From Chitinophaga polysaccharea (GTDB lineage: Bacteria > Bacteroidota > Bacteroidia > Chitinophagales > Chitinophagaceae): 64,000 nt of DNA. The notes under the pieces are model-generated. The model was given only the letters and a program-made list of their open reading frames with translations. It did not search any database and was not told the DNA's origin. Shown here piece by piece: positions 46,036-54,859 of this stretch. The stretch's first letter is position 1. Every line of letters begins with the position of its first letter. The stretch covers positions 496,001-560,000 of the forward strand of contig NZ_VIWO01000003.1 in assembly GCF_007829335.1 (NCBI RefSeq), given 5' to 3'. Position numbers and translations under genes: made by a program.

Positions 46036-47175
46036 ATGGGTTCAAGAGATGTCATTATTATCGGGGGTGGGCTGTCAGGGCTCACCAGTGCCATTCATTT
46101 ATCGAAGGCCGGATTGCATGTAACGGTGATTGAGAAAAACACCTATCCGTTACATAAAGTATGTGGCGAGTATGTTTCCAACGAGGTATTACCTTACCTG
46201 GCGTCGCTGGGAGCCGATCCCGCCGTTTTAGGTCCTTCCCGGATCAGCCGTTTAATTATTTCAGATCATTATGGCAAAACGCTGGAAACGGATTTGCCAC
46301 TGGGTGGTTTTGGGATCAGCCGCTATGCATTCGACCAGTTCCTGATGCAGCAGATGTTGCAAAATGGGGTAGAGCTGATTACAGATACAGTGACCAATGT
46401 ATTTTTCGAAAACGACCGTTTTTTTATCGATACCAATGAGCAGGGTGTATTTTCAGCGCCGGTGGTATTGGGAGCATATGGCAAAAGGGCGGCGTTGGAT
46501 CTGAAGTTGGGCCGTCCCTTCATGAATGAAAAATCGCCCTGGCTGGCGGTAAAAGGACATTACCGTGGTGAATTCCCTGCCGATACCGTAGGGCTGTATA
46601 ATTTCGATGGAGGCTATTGTGGGGTTTCCAAGGTGGAAGATGATATCCTGAACATCTGTTACCTGGTAAGCTATGAAAGTTTTAAAGGCTACAAGCATAT
46701 AGAAGCACACCAGGAACAGGTACTGGCGCGGAATACACACCTGAAAGAAATTTTTGAAAGAAGTACGCCGCTATTCGATAAACCCTTAACGATTAGCCAG
46801 GTATCTTTCTCGGAAAAGGAAAAAGTGGTCAATCATATTTTAATGACTGGAGATACGGCAGGACTTATCCACCCCCTTTGTGGCAATGGTATGGCGATGG
46901 CCATCCAGAGCGCGCAGATAGCAGCGGAAAATGTACTGGCCTATTTCAATGTAACAGCGGGGAATAGACTAACGATGGAACAACATTATACGAAAGCCTG
47001 GAATAAAATGTTCAGCGGCCGTATGCGCACCGGCCGTTTACTATCCCGATTATTCAGCAACGAAAAATTGTCGGCTACCATGATGAAGGGATTGATCATC
47101 TTTCCCGGACTCCTGCCCGGTATTATCAGGCATACCCATGGTAAACCGTTAAAGGGGGCCGAAGTATGCGTGTAG
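46036..47175 (+). CDS. FAD-dependent oxidoreductase (geranylgeranyl-reductase/monooxygenase-like), cluster gene 1
   Basis: A 379-residue flavoprotein. FAD-binding 'VIIIGGGLSGLTSAIHLS' at the N terminus, a conserved 'KVCGEYVSNEVLPYL', and the second FAD block 'ILMTGDTAGLIHPLCGNG'. It belongs to the group that includes aromatic hydroxylases and geranylgeranyl reductases. In a type III PKS setting it may hydroxylate the aromatic ring, as SrsC does in Streptomyces phenolic-lipid synthesis; that parallel is inference. The methyltransferase ATG overlaps its last ten bases. Confidence 0.85.
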   Translation: MGSRDVIIIGGGLSGLTSAIHLSKAGLHVTVIEKNTYPLHKVCGEYVSNEVLPYLASLGADPAVLGPSRISRLIISDHYGKTLETDLPLGGFGISRYAFDQFLMQQMLQNGVELITDTVTNVFFENDRFFIDTNEQGVFSAPVVLGAYGKRAALDLKLGRPFMNEKSPWLAVKGHYRGEFPADTVGLYNFDGGYCGVSKVEDDILNICYLVSYESFKGYKHIEAHQEQVLARNTHLKEIFERSTPLFDKPLTISQVSFSEKEKVVNHILMTGDTAGLIHPLCGNGMAMAIQSAQIAAENVLAYFNVTAGNRLTMEQHYTKAWNKMFSGRMRTGRLLSRLFSNEKLSATMMKGLIIFPGLLPGIIRHTHGKPLKGAEVCV

Positions 47176-47879
47176 ATACCCGGCATCGAAGTCAGGCTCC
47201 TGAGATCATGGATGATTTTAACATGGAAGGGGTGTTATTGAAAGATACCCTGCACAAAATTGCAAAAATCAACCGTCTCCTGGGAGGCAACCGTATTACC
47301 AGGAATGGCGTATCTGCACTGATAAAGAATATTCCTGTCCACCAACGGATTACCATCCTGGATGTGGGATGTGGTAATGGAGATATGTTAAGGGAGTTAG
47401 CGGATTATGCCAGGAAAAATAACCGGTTATTTCAACTGGCAGGGATAGATGCTAACCCGGCTACGGTAACGTATGCACGGGAATTATCAGGTTCCTGGCC
47501 GGATATTCAATATCATTGCCAGGACATGATGGATCCTGCTTTTCAGCAACAACAATATGATATTATTTTATGTACCCTCACTTTACACCATTTTAAAGAA
47601 GAAGAAATTTACCACCTGATGAATATTTTCAGGCAACAGGCAAAAATCGGGATTGTCATCAATGATCTTCACCGGAGTGCATTGGCCTACCGGCTGTTTC
47701 AACTGGTCTGCGTAGTATTTAATCTCAACAGCATGGTCAGGTATGACGGGCAGGTGTCTATTCTCCGTGGTTTCAAGAAAAAAGAATTACATCAACTATC
47801 AGCGGTTCTCAATATCGGTCGGTATTCCCTTCAGTGGAAATGGGCTTTCCGGTATCAATGGATAATTAATAATTTATGA
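47166..47879 (+). CDS. Class I SAM-dependent methyltransferase, cluster gene 2
   Basis: A 237-residue methyltransferase with SAM motif 'ITILDVGCGNGDML', acidic 'AGIDANPATVTYA' and post-motif 'YDIILCTLTLHHF'. It probably methylates the polyketide oxygen or ring carbon, parallel to SrsB. The upstream start at 47166 overlaps the flavoprotein gene; a start at 47208 is possible. Its stop overlaps the PKS start (ATGA). Confidence 0.87.
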   Translation: MRVDTRHRSQAPEIMDDFNMEGVLLKDTLHKIAKINRLLGGNRITRNGVSALIKNIPVHQRITILDVGCGNGDMLRELADYARKNNRLFQLAGIDANPATVTYARELSGSWPDIQYHCQDMMDPAFQQQQYDIILCTLTLHHFKEEEIYHLMNIFRQQAKIGIVINDLHRSALAYRLFQLVCVVFNLNSMVRYDGQVSILRGFKKKELHQLSAVLNIGRYSLQWKWAFRYQWIINNL

Positions 47880-48928
47880 GCGTTAAAATTCAGTCTGTCG
47901 CGAAAGCATTGCCCCCCTATACCAGATCTACCCAGGATATTTTTCCTTTCTTAGATATCTGGTTATCCGGGCAGGAAGAGCGTTTCGTAAAGAAAGTAAA
48001 GAAGATATTTGAGAATGCGGGCGTAGATAACCGTTATGGGATTATGGGACCGAAAGAGGTGTTTACCAAAACGTCTTTCGAAGAAAAGAACAATCTCTAT
48101 ATGCGTGAGGCTATTGCGCTGGGAAAGGCTTGTTTGCAAAATGCGCTGCAAAAAGCACAGCTGCAACCTGCTGATATCGATTTTATTATTACCGTCAGCT
48201 GCACCGGCATCATGATTCCTTCCATGGATGCTTACCTGATCAATGAATTGCAGTTACGGCAGGATATTGTGCGGTTGCCGGTAACGGAAATGGGCTGTGC
48301 TGCCGGCGTATCAGGCATTATTTACGCTAAAAAGATGTTGCAGGCTAACCCCGGCAAAAGAGCCGCCGTGATTGCCGTGGAATCGCCTACGGCTACTTTC
48401 CAGCTCGATGATTTTTCTATGGCCAATATTGTCAGCGCTGCTATTTTCGGGGATGGCGCCGCCTGCGCTATTTTGTCTTCCTATGAGCAGGACCCCGGGC
48501 CGGAGATCATCGGGGAGGAGATGTATCATTTTTATGATGCTGATTACCTGATGGGTTTTCACCTGTCTAATACCGGTTTGAAAATGGTACTGGATGTAGA
48601 GGTGCCGGAGAAGATCGAAGCGCACTTTGGGGACATTATCCACCCTTTTCTCGCCAAACATCAGCTGACTATTGAAGATATTGACCACCTGATTTTCCAT
48701 CCCGGGGGTAAAAAGATTATCAGCCTGGTGGAAGATCTTTTCCGCACCATGGGCAAGAAATTGGATGATACCAAAGAAATTTTGCGCTTATATGGCAACA
48801 TGTCGAGCGCCACTGTGTTATATGTACTGGAACGATTTATGGACCGGCAGCTCCCCAAAGGAGATAAAGGGCTGATGCTGAGTTTCGGACCGGGATTTTC
48901 TGCACAGCGAATTTTATTGCAATGGTAA
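47876..48928 (+). CDS. Type III polyketide synthase (chalcone/stilbene synthase family), cluster gene 3
   Basis: A 350-residue ketosynthase that extends a fatty acyl starter with malonyl units and cyclises the product. The catalytic triad is complete: Cys141 ('TEMGCAAGVSG'), His275 ('HLIFHPGGKK') and Asn308 ('LYGNMSSATV'). The C-terminal 'LMLSFGPGFSAQRILL' is the family's cyclisation block. Bacterial members make alkylresorcinols or alkylpyrones; a product of that class is likely. Overlaps on both sides (ATGA, then seven bases) show tight coupling. Confidence 0.95.
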   Translation: MSVKIQSVAKALPPYTRSTQDIFPFLDIWLSGQEERFVKKVKKIFENAGVDNRYGIMGPKEVFTKTSFEEKNNLYMREAIALGKACLQNALQKAQLQPADIDFIITVSCTGIMIPSMDAYLINELQLRQDIVRLPVTEMGCAAGVSGIIYAKKMLQANPGKRAAVIAVESPTATFQLDDFSMANIVSAAIFGDGAACAILSSYEQDPGPEIIGEEMYHFYDADYLMGFHLSNTGLKMVLDVEVPEKIEAHFGDIIHPFLAKHQLTIEDIDHLIFHPGGKKIISLVEDLFRTMGKKLDDTKEILRLYGNMSSATVLYVLERFMDRQLPKGDKGLMLSFGPGFSAQRILLQW

Positions 48929-49698
48929 AAGAGTTTAGCGATTACTGGGCATTGATATTGGGGGGCAGTACAGGACTGGGCCTCGCGGCTGCGCATAAGC
49001 TGGCGGCACACGGCATGAATATCTGTATTGTGCACCGCAATACGCGGGTGGAATGGCCGGGTATTGAGCAGTCTTTTGCCGCTATACAGGCAACAGGCGT
49101 GCAATTGCTGCACTTCAACGCTGATGTATTGAATCCGGAAAAACGTAACGATATCCTGTTGCAATTACAGGCTGCCATGGGTGCTAAGGGGCGGGTTCGC
49201 TGCCTGTTGCACAGCATTGCCAGGGGGAATATCAAAGCTATGCCGGCGTTGAGTGGCGATGATTTCCAGCTCACGGTGGCACATATGGCTACCAGCCTGT
49301 ATGAGTGGACGGCGGCTATACTTCAACACTTGCTGTTTGCTCCGGACGCCCGGGTATTGTCTTTTACCAGCGACGGGAGTTATAAAGCGATACCCCATTA
49401 CGCCGCCGTATCTGCCGCCAAAGCAGCGCTGGAAGCTATTACCAGGAGTATAGCGCTGGAGTTTGCACCACAGGGTGTACGCGCTAACTGTATTCGTGCA
49501 GGCGTTACCGATACCGCCTCGCTGCAACGGATTCCCGGTGGGAGTGAGCTGTTGCAGCATAGTAAAGCACGTAATCCTTTTCAACGGGTCACCACACCGG
49601 AAGATGTGGCAAACGTGGTATACCTCTTGTGTAAAGATGAAGCCGCATGGATCAATGGGGCTATTATACCCGTTGATGGGGGCACACATATTCATTAG
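48922..49698 (+). CDS. SDR with FabI-like signature, cluster gene 4
   Basis: A 258-residue short-chain dehydrogenase. The nucleotide loop is 'LGGSTGLGLAAAH'. The active site reads Tyr160-x6-Lys167 ('HYAAVSAAKAALEAITR'), the spacing of FabI enoyl-ACP reductases rather than the Yx3K of FabG ketoreductases. 'NCIRAGVTDT' and a 'PVDGG' end are also FabI-like. It probably reduces the enoyl group on the cluster's ACP. A ketoreductase is not encoded here. Confidence 0.85.
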   Translation: MVKEFSDYWALILGGSTGLGLAAAHKLAAHGMNICIVHRNTRVEWPGIEQSFAAIQATGVQLLHFNADVLNPEKRNDILLQLQAAMGAKGRVRCLLHSIARGNIKAMPALSGDDFQLTVAHMATSLYEWTAAILQHLLFAPDARVLSFTSDGSYKAIPHYAAVSAAKAALEAITRSIALEFAPQGVRANCIRAGVTDTASLQRIPGGSELLQHSKARNPFQRVTTPEDVANVVYLLCKDEAAWINGAIIPVDGGTHIH

Positions 49699-49701
49699 GC
49701 T

Positions 49702-50148
49702 ATGACAACAGCAGCAATATTACAACACCTGCCTTACGCAGCGCCTTTCCTGTTTGTAGATGAGTTGATAGATATCGATGAAGAAAAGGTGACGGGCAGG
49801 TATACTTTTCAGCCGGATATGCCCTGCTACCAAGGGCATTTTAAAGGGCACCCGGTTACGCCGGGCGTTTTGCTGACGGAAGTGATGGCACAAATTGGGG
49901 TCGTGTGTCTGGGGATTTATTTATTGAGAGATAGTATTAAGCAGCAGTTTCCTACGGTGGCCATGACTTCTACCCAGGTAGATTTTTACCTGCCGGTGTT
50001 TCCCGGTGAAACCGTAGAGGTAAAGGCAGAAAAGATATATTTCAGATTCAATAAACTGAAATGCCGGGTATCGCTATACAACGCTGCCGGGAAACTGGTT
50101 TGCGATGGCGTTATTGCCGGTATGATCATTTATCCACAACATGCATAA
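49702..50148 (+). CDS. FabZ-type 3-hydroxyacyl-ACP dehydratase, cluster gene 5
   Basis: A 148-residue single hot-dog domain. The catalytic His46 and Glu60 lie in 'YQGHFKGHPVTPGVLLTEVMAQ', the FabZ pattern (Glu rather than the Asp of FabA). It should dehydrate 3-hydroxyacyl-ACP. It starts three bases after the SDR and its end overlaps the KS start by eight bases. Confidence 0.9.
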   Translation: MTTAAILQHLPYAAPFLFVDELIDIDEEKVTGRYTFQPDMPCYQGHFKGHPVTPGVLLTEVMAQIGVVCLGIYLLRDSIKQQFPTVAMTSTQVDFYLPVFPGETVEVKAEKIYFRFNKLKCRVSLYNAAGKLVCDGVIAGMIIYPQHA

Positions 50149-51418
50149 CAGGGTTGTTATAACAGGACTGGGTGTAGTAGCGCCCAATGGTATAGGGATA
50201 GCGGCCTTCCGGGAAGCTATTAAAAATGGTATATCCGGTATCCGTTATGAGGAGCAGCTGGCTGCGCTGCAGTTTTCCTGCCAGATCGGGGGCCGTCCTC
50301 CACTGGAGGAGGCGATGCTGCATCCTTATTTTGATGAGCTGGAGCTGAAGCAATTAAAAGCATCGGGCATTATTTACGGGGTGATGGCAGGCATGGAGGC
50401 CTGGGCAGATGCCGGTTTACTGCTGCTGCAGGAGGCATCGCCGGATTGGGACAGTGGGACGGTGTTTGGCACCGGGACTTCGGGCGTCGATAAATTCCGG
50501 GAGGCCGTTTATAAGCTGGATGAGCTACAGGTTCGCCGCTTAGGCAGTACGGCCGTAACCCAAACGATGGCCAGCGGTATCAGTGCTTTTTTAGGAGGTA
50601 AGCTGGGCCTGGGAAACCAGGTAACTACTAATTCCTCCGCCTGTACGACCGGCGCGGAAAGCCTGCTGATGGCTTATGAACGGGTAAAGTACGGGCATGC
50701 CAAACGTATGCTGGCAGGGAGTACCAGCGATAGCGGCCCCTATATATGGGGCGGCTTTGATGCCATGAAGGTGAGTACTTTCCGGCATAATGATCACCCG
50801 GAAGCCGGTTCGCGACCTATGAGCGCCAGCGCCAGCGGTATTGTGCCGGGCAGTGGCGCCGGCGCCTTATTGCTGGAATCGCTGGAGAGTGCACTGGAGC
50901 GGAAAGCGACCATTTATGCAGAAGTGCTGGGCGGTAATATTAATTCCGGCGGACAACGGAATGGCGGCAGCATGACTGCCCCCAACAGCGAAGCAGTACA
51001 GCGTTGCATTGCCGACGCATTGATGCAAGCGGGTGTGAAGGCGGAAGATATAGACCTGGTCAATGGGCATCTCACGGCTACCGGCAAAGATGCGGAAGAA
51101 GTAAAAAACTGGAGTGCTGCGTTGGGCCGGTCAGGGGCAGATTTTCCTTATCTCAATGCGCTGAAATCACAAATAGGGCATTGTCTGGGCGCTTCCGGCA
51201 GCATAGAGCTGGTGGCCGCCGCCCTGCAATTGAAAGAAGGATTTATATTCCCCAATATTAACTGCGAAGACCTGCACCCCGACATACTGGAATATGTAGA
51301 CCCGGAAAGAATTCCCCGTCAGCTATTGTATAAAGACCTACATTTAGTGGCAAAAGCGAGCTTTGGTTTTGGCGATGTAAATGCCTGTGTAATATTGAAA
51401 AAATACCCGCAATCTTAA
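50141..51418 (+). CDS. FabF-like beta-ketoacyl-ACP synthase, cluster gene 6
   Basis: A 425-residue condensing enzyme. Active site: Cys168 ('NSSACTTGAES'), His310 ('VNGHLTATGKDAEE'), Lys342 and His347 ('LKSQIGHCLGASGSIEL'). The second motif departs from the usual NAHGTST. With FabZ, FabI-like, ACP and PPTase genes adjacent, it likely builds the acyl starter for the type III PKS. No separate chain-length factor is present. Confidence 0.92.
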   Translation: MHNRVVITGLGVVAPNGIGIAAFREAIKNGISGIRYEEQLAALQFSCQIGGRPPLEEAMLHPYFDELELKQLKASGIIYGVMAGMEAWADAGLLLLQEASPDWDSGTVFGTGTSGVDKFREAVYKLDELQVRRLGSTAVTQTMASGISAFLGGKLGLGNQVTTNSSACTTGAESLLMAYERVKYGHAKRMLAGSTSDSGPYIWGGFDAMKVSTFRHNDHPEAGSRPMSASASGIVPGSGAGALLLESLESALERKATIYAEVLGGNINSGGQRNGGSMTAPNSEAVQRCIADALMQAGVKAEDIDLVNGHLTATGKDAEEVKNWSAALGRSGADFPYLNALKSQIGHCLGASGSIELVAAALQLKEGFIFPNINCEDLHPDILEYVDPERIPRQLLYKDLHLVAKASFGFGDVNACVILKKYPQS

Positions 51419-51428
51419 ACGAACAGAG

Positions 51429-51683
51429 ATGGACCAAGCAACATTTATTACAGAATTAAGAGAGATAGTAAAGCCTTACGCGAAGAACCAGGACGCATTG
51501 GCGCAAATTAGCCTGTCGACCGATTTTATCAACGACCTGAAAATTAATTCCGCCAACCTGGTAGATGTGGTACTGGATGTGGAGGAAAAATACGATATCG
51601 TCATCCAGAATGAGGAGATGGAACGTATGCTGAATGTGCAGGCTGCGATGGATATTGTCAACGCCAAGTTACAGGAAAAATGA
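51429..51683 (+). CDS. Acyl carrier protein, cluster gene 7
   Basis: An 84-residue ACP. The attachment Ser is at 41 in 'LKINSANLVDVVLDVEEKY'; the preceding residue is Asn instead of the usual Asp (NS rather than DS). Helix pattern and length are normal. It lies ten bases after the KS stop and overlaps the PPTase start (ATGA), which suggests its dedicated partner. Confidence 0.9.
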   Translation: MDQATFITELREIVKPYAKNQDALAQISLSTDFINDLKINSANLVDVVLDVEEKYDIVIQNEEMERMLNVQAAMDIVNAKLQEK

Positions 51684-52216
51684 TCGGCAATGATATCATT
51701 GACCTTCACCTGGCGGAGAGAGAAAGTAATATCTCCCGCCGGGGCTTCCTCGGCAAATTGTTTTTGCCGGAAGAGCAGGATATCATTGCAGCGGCCACTC
51801 AACCGGCTACTATGGTATGGTTGCTTTGGAGTTGTAAAGAAGCCGTGTATAAAATTATTCACCGTCACACACGGGAACGCCTATATGCCCCACATCATTA
51901 TGTTTGTGCCTTACAGGAGGTTACCAGCACCATAGTCACAGGTACCGTTACGCATCAGCAGCAAACCTGGTTTTTTAGAAGCACCGGTATGGGCGCCTGT
52001 ATCCATACCCTGGCTGCCGCCAGCCCGTCATTGCTGGAGGAGGTGCAGGTGTTTACCGGTTATCTTTTTACTACAGACTATACCACGTTGTTGCCCGGGC
52101 GTGTTTTTTATAAAGACGCCGATGGAGTGCCGTTTACCCGCAACCGTTATACCTGTGAGTCCCGCCCCATTTCTGTCAGTCACCACGGAAAGTACCTCGG
52201 CATTGTTAGCATCTGA
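51680..52216 (+). CDS. 4'-phosphopantetheinyl transferase, cluster gene 8
   Basis: A 178-residue PPTase that transfers phosphopantetheine from CoA to the ACP serine. Mg-binding Asp5/Asp8 in 'MIGNDIIDLH' and 'WSCKEAVYKII' (Lys53, Glu54, Lys58) are the family signatures. The N-terminal motif matches AcpS-like enzymes, while the length fits single-domain variants. It closes the operon. Confidence 0.9.
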   Translation: MIGNDIIDLHLAERESNISRRGFLGKLFLPEEQDIIAAATQPATMVWLLWSCKEAVYKIIHRHTRERLYAPHHYVCALQEVTSTIVTGTVTHQQQTWFFRSTGMGACIHTLAAASPSLLEEVQVFTGYLFTTDYTTLLPGRVFYKDADGVPFTRNRYTCESRPISVSHHGKYLGIVSI

Positions 52217-52474
52217 CTCTTCTTATCAGCCTCGTCCTTTTGCTCCTTTTTAGTGCTTTATTCTTTATTTGTACGTATGTATATACATATTTACAAAAAA
52301 GTGTTATTTTACATCAAAATACTGCCGAAAATATAAGGCTGAATGCCCGATATTTACCGGAAGTAAATGCTCTCATTAGCTATAGTTTGACAATCAGACA
52401 GGAGTTTCCATGTTATTAATGTATCGCGATCATCGAGGGGGACGCGTACAGTGAATATTTAATATTGTAAGGAT
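52217..52474. other. Intergenic region with operator-like site
   Basis: About 260 AT-rich bases between the polyketide cluster and the PSD1 operon. A perfect 14-bp palindrome (TATGTATATACATA, 52276-52289) lies within the 20-bp site copy 3. No convincing terminator for the polyketide cluster was seen. Confidence 0.5.
52277..52296. promoter_or_regulatory. 20-bp palindrome-like site, copy 3
   Basis: ATGTATATACATATTTACAA differs from copy 1 (36028-36047) at two positions. It lies about 180 bases ahead of the PSD1 gene. Confidence 0.45.
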
Positions 52475-54793
52475 ATGTTCCAGCGTTATGTAGGATCCAT
52501 GATCTGTTTCCTGGCGGTTTTGTCGGCGTGCAACAACGGTGGTGCACCTGGCCAGCAGGAGGAAAAGTTACCTGAAATAGTGGATTACAATTTTCATATA
52601 AGGCCTATCTTATCGGATAAGTGTTATGCCTGTCACGGTCCCGACGCCAATAAGCGGGAGGCAGGGTTGCGACTGGATATTGCCGACAGCGCGTATAAAG
52701 CGCTCCGGGAAACGCCGGGAGCCCACGCACTGGTGCCTGGCAATCCCATGGCCTCAGCGGTATATCAGCGTATCAGCAGCAAGGACACCGCGATGCGTAT
52801 GCCGCCACCGTCTTCTAACATGTCGCTTTCCGCGTATGAAATTAAGCTGATTGAAAAATGGATTAAACAAGGCGCCAAATACAAACCGCACTGGGCTTTT
52901 GTAGCACCAGTTGCACCTGCATTGCCGGCAGTGAACAATGAAAAATGGTCGCGTAATGAAATAGACCGTTTTGTGCTGGCAAAGATGGAAGAAAAAGGCC
53001 TGGAGCCCAATCCTGTGGCGGATCATGAACGCCTGTTGAAACGCCTTAGTCTTGATCTTACCGGTTTGCCTCCTTCCCTGGATAGAATGGAGCGTTTCGC
53101 CAAAGACACCAGCGATAAAGGCTATGAGCGCATGGTAGATGAGCTGTTGCAGGACAGCGCCTACGGCGAAAAAATGGCGGTACACTGGATGGATGTGGCC
53201 CGCTATGCGGATTCACATGGCTACCAGGATGATAACTACCGCAGCATGTGGCCCTGGCGCGACTGGGTCATTCACGCGTTTAACGAAAACCTGTCTTATA
53301 AAGACTTTGTTACCTGGCAGCTGGCGGGCGATATGATGCCCAACGCTACCCGGGAACAGCTGCTGGCAACCGGTTTTAACCGTAATCACAAAATTACTGA
53401 AGAAGGTGGCGTAATCGATGAAGAATACCGCATTGAATATGTAACCGACCGTACCAACACTTTCGGGAAAAGCCTGCTGGGCATCACCATAGAATGCGCC
53501 CATTGCCATGACCATAAATATGATCCTTTTTCACAGAAAGAATACTACGAACTGTTTGCCTTCTTTAATAACGTGAAGGAAGTGGGGCTGCAATCGACCG
53601 TGGGTGGCCCGAATACCTATGCAAAGAACCCCTATATGGAGATCACGAAAGAAGATCTCCAGGGCGTGTTGCATTTCATTAACAAGCAAGACACCAACCG
53701 GCTGATCGTATCGGTGATGGGAGACCGGGATACTACACGAAAAACGTATATCCTTGGACGTGGTAACTACGACAACCCAACGTTGGAGGTAACCCCGGAA
53801 ACGCCGCATGCAGTATTGCCTTTTGATATAAAGCAGTATCCGGCTAACCGGCTGGGATTGGCCGCCTGGTTGTTTGATAAACGTAACCCGCTCACTGCAA
53901 GGGTTTTCGTGAACCAGCAATGGCAGGAGATCTTTGGTCGCGGTATTGTAAAGAGCACCGGTGACTTTGGCATGCAGGGCGACCTGCCCGTAAATCCTGC
54001 GCTGCTCGACTGGCTGGCAACCGACTTTATGCAGCATGGGTGGGATATCAAGCGGTTGATGAAACAGATGGTGATGTCGGCTACCTATCGCCAGTCGGCC
54101 ATTGCGCCAAAAGAAAAACTCAAAGCCGATCCCGAAAATATGTATCTCTCCCGTGGTCCGCGTTTTCGCCTGCCAGCGGAAGGTGTGCGCGACCTGGTAT
54201 TGCAGAGCAGTGGTTTGTTGGTACATACCATCGGTGGCCCCAGCGTGAAGCCTTACCAGCCCAAAGGGCTGTGGGAAATGGCCACTTCCGGCAGGGGCAT
54301 ATTGACCACTTACAAACAGGATCATGGCGACGATCTTTACCGCAGGGGCTTGTATACGTTCATTAAACGTACCGTGCCGCCGCCTTCCATGATGATTTTT
54401 GATGCCAGCAACCGTGATCAGTGCGAGGTAAAACGCTCCACTACCAACACACCATTACAGGCGTTGATCATGCTGAATGATCCTACTGTGCTGGAAGCCT
54501 CCAGGGTATTGGCCTCCCGCCTGTTGGAAAAAGATACTAACCCGGCGAAGAATATTACACAGGCATTTAAAATGATTGTGTGCCGTACACCACAACCGCA
54601 GGAAGTGGCGTTATTGCAAAAGTATTATGACCAGCAACAACAGCAATATAAACAACAGCCGGCTGCGGCGGTGAAGTTGTTGCACCATGGAGAGTATCCC
54701 ATGGCCGAGCACCTCGACAATGCTTCCTGGGCCGCCATGATGCAGGTTATTACCACGATTTATAACCTGGAGGAAACACTGTCAAAAACATAA
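52475..54793 (+). CDS. PSD1 lipoprotein: cytochrome c + DUF1549 + DUF1553
   Basis: A 772-residue lipoprotein (lipobox 'AVLSAC'). A planctomycete-type cytochrome c follows, with haem motif CYACH (50-54) and 'GPDANKREAGLRLD'. Next are the DUF1549 ('MDVARYADSHGYQDD', 'NRNHKITEEGGV') and DUF1553 ('NPLTARVFVNQQWQEIFG', 'RSTTNTPLQALIMLNDP') domains. PSD1 proteins expanded in planctomycetes and are also found in Bacteroidota; they pair with DUF1501 proteins, and their function is unknown. Probably periplasmic-facing and electron-carrying. Confidence 0.9.
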   Translation: MFQRYVGSMICFLAVLSACNNGGAPGQQEEKLPEIVDYNFHIRPILSDKCYACHGPDANKREAGLRLDIADSAYKALRETPGAHALVPGNPMASAVYQRISSKDTAMRMPPPSSNMSLSAYEIKLIEKWIKQGAKYKPHWAFVAPVAPALPAVNNEKWSRNEIDRFVLAKMEEKGLEPNPVADHERLLKRLSLDLTGLPPSLDRMERFAKDTSDKGYERMVDELLQDSAYGEKMAVHWMDVARYADSHGYQDDNYRSMWPWRDWVIHAFNENLSYKDFVTWQLAGDMMPNATREQLLATGFNRNHKITEEGGVIDEEYRIEYVTDRTNTFGKSLLGITIECAHCHDHKYDPFSQKEYYELFAFFNNVKEVGLQSTVGGPNTYAKNPYMEITKEDLQGVLHFINKQDTNRLIVSVMGDRDTTRKTYILGRGNYDNPTLEVTPETPHAVLPFDIKQYPANRLGLAAWLFDKRNPLTARVFVNQQWQEIFGRGIVKSTGDFGMQGDLPVNPALLDWLATDFMQHGWDIKRLMKQMVMSATYRQSAIAPKEKLKADPENMYLSRGPRFRLPAEGVRDLVLQSSGLLVHTIGGPSVKPYQPKGLWEMATSGRGILTTYKQDHGDDLYRRGLYTFIKRTVPPPSMMIFDASNRDQCEVKRSTTNTPLQALIMLNDPTVLEASRVLASRLLEKDTNPAKNITQAFKMIVCRTPQPQEVALLQKYYDQQQQQYKQQPAAAVKLLHHGEYPMAEHLDNASWAAMMQVITTIYNLEETLSKT

Positions 54794-54859
54794 TTCATCG
54801 GGATATCCCCTTTCAATACCAGGCAAATGAAAAATGAATTCATAGAACATCACCTGAAT

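Noticed and set aside
46036..52216. Flexirubin/dialkylresorcinol cluster
   Set aside because: No DarA/DarB homologues, aromatic starter enzymes or acyltransferases; the condensing enzyme is a type III PKS.
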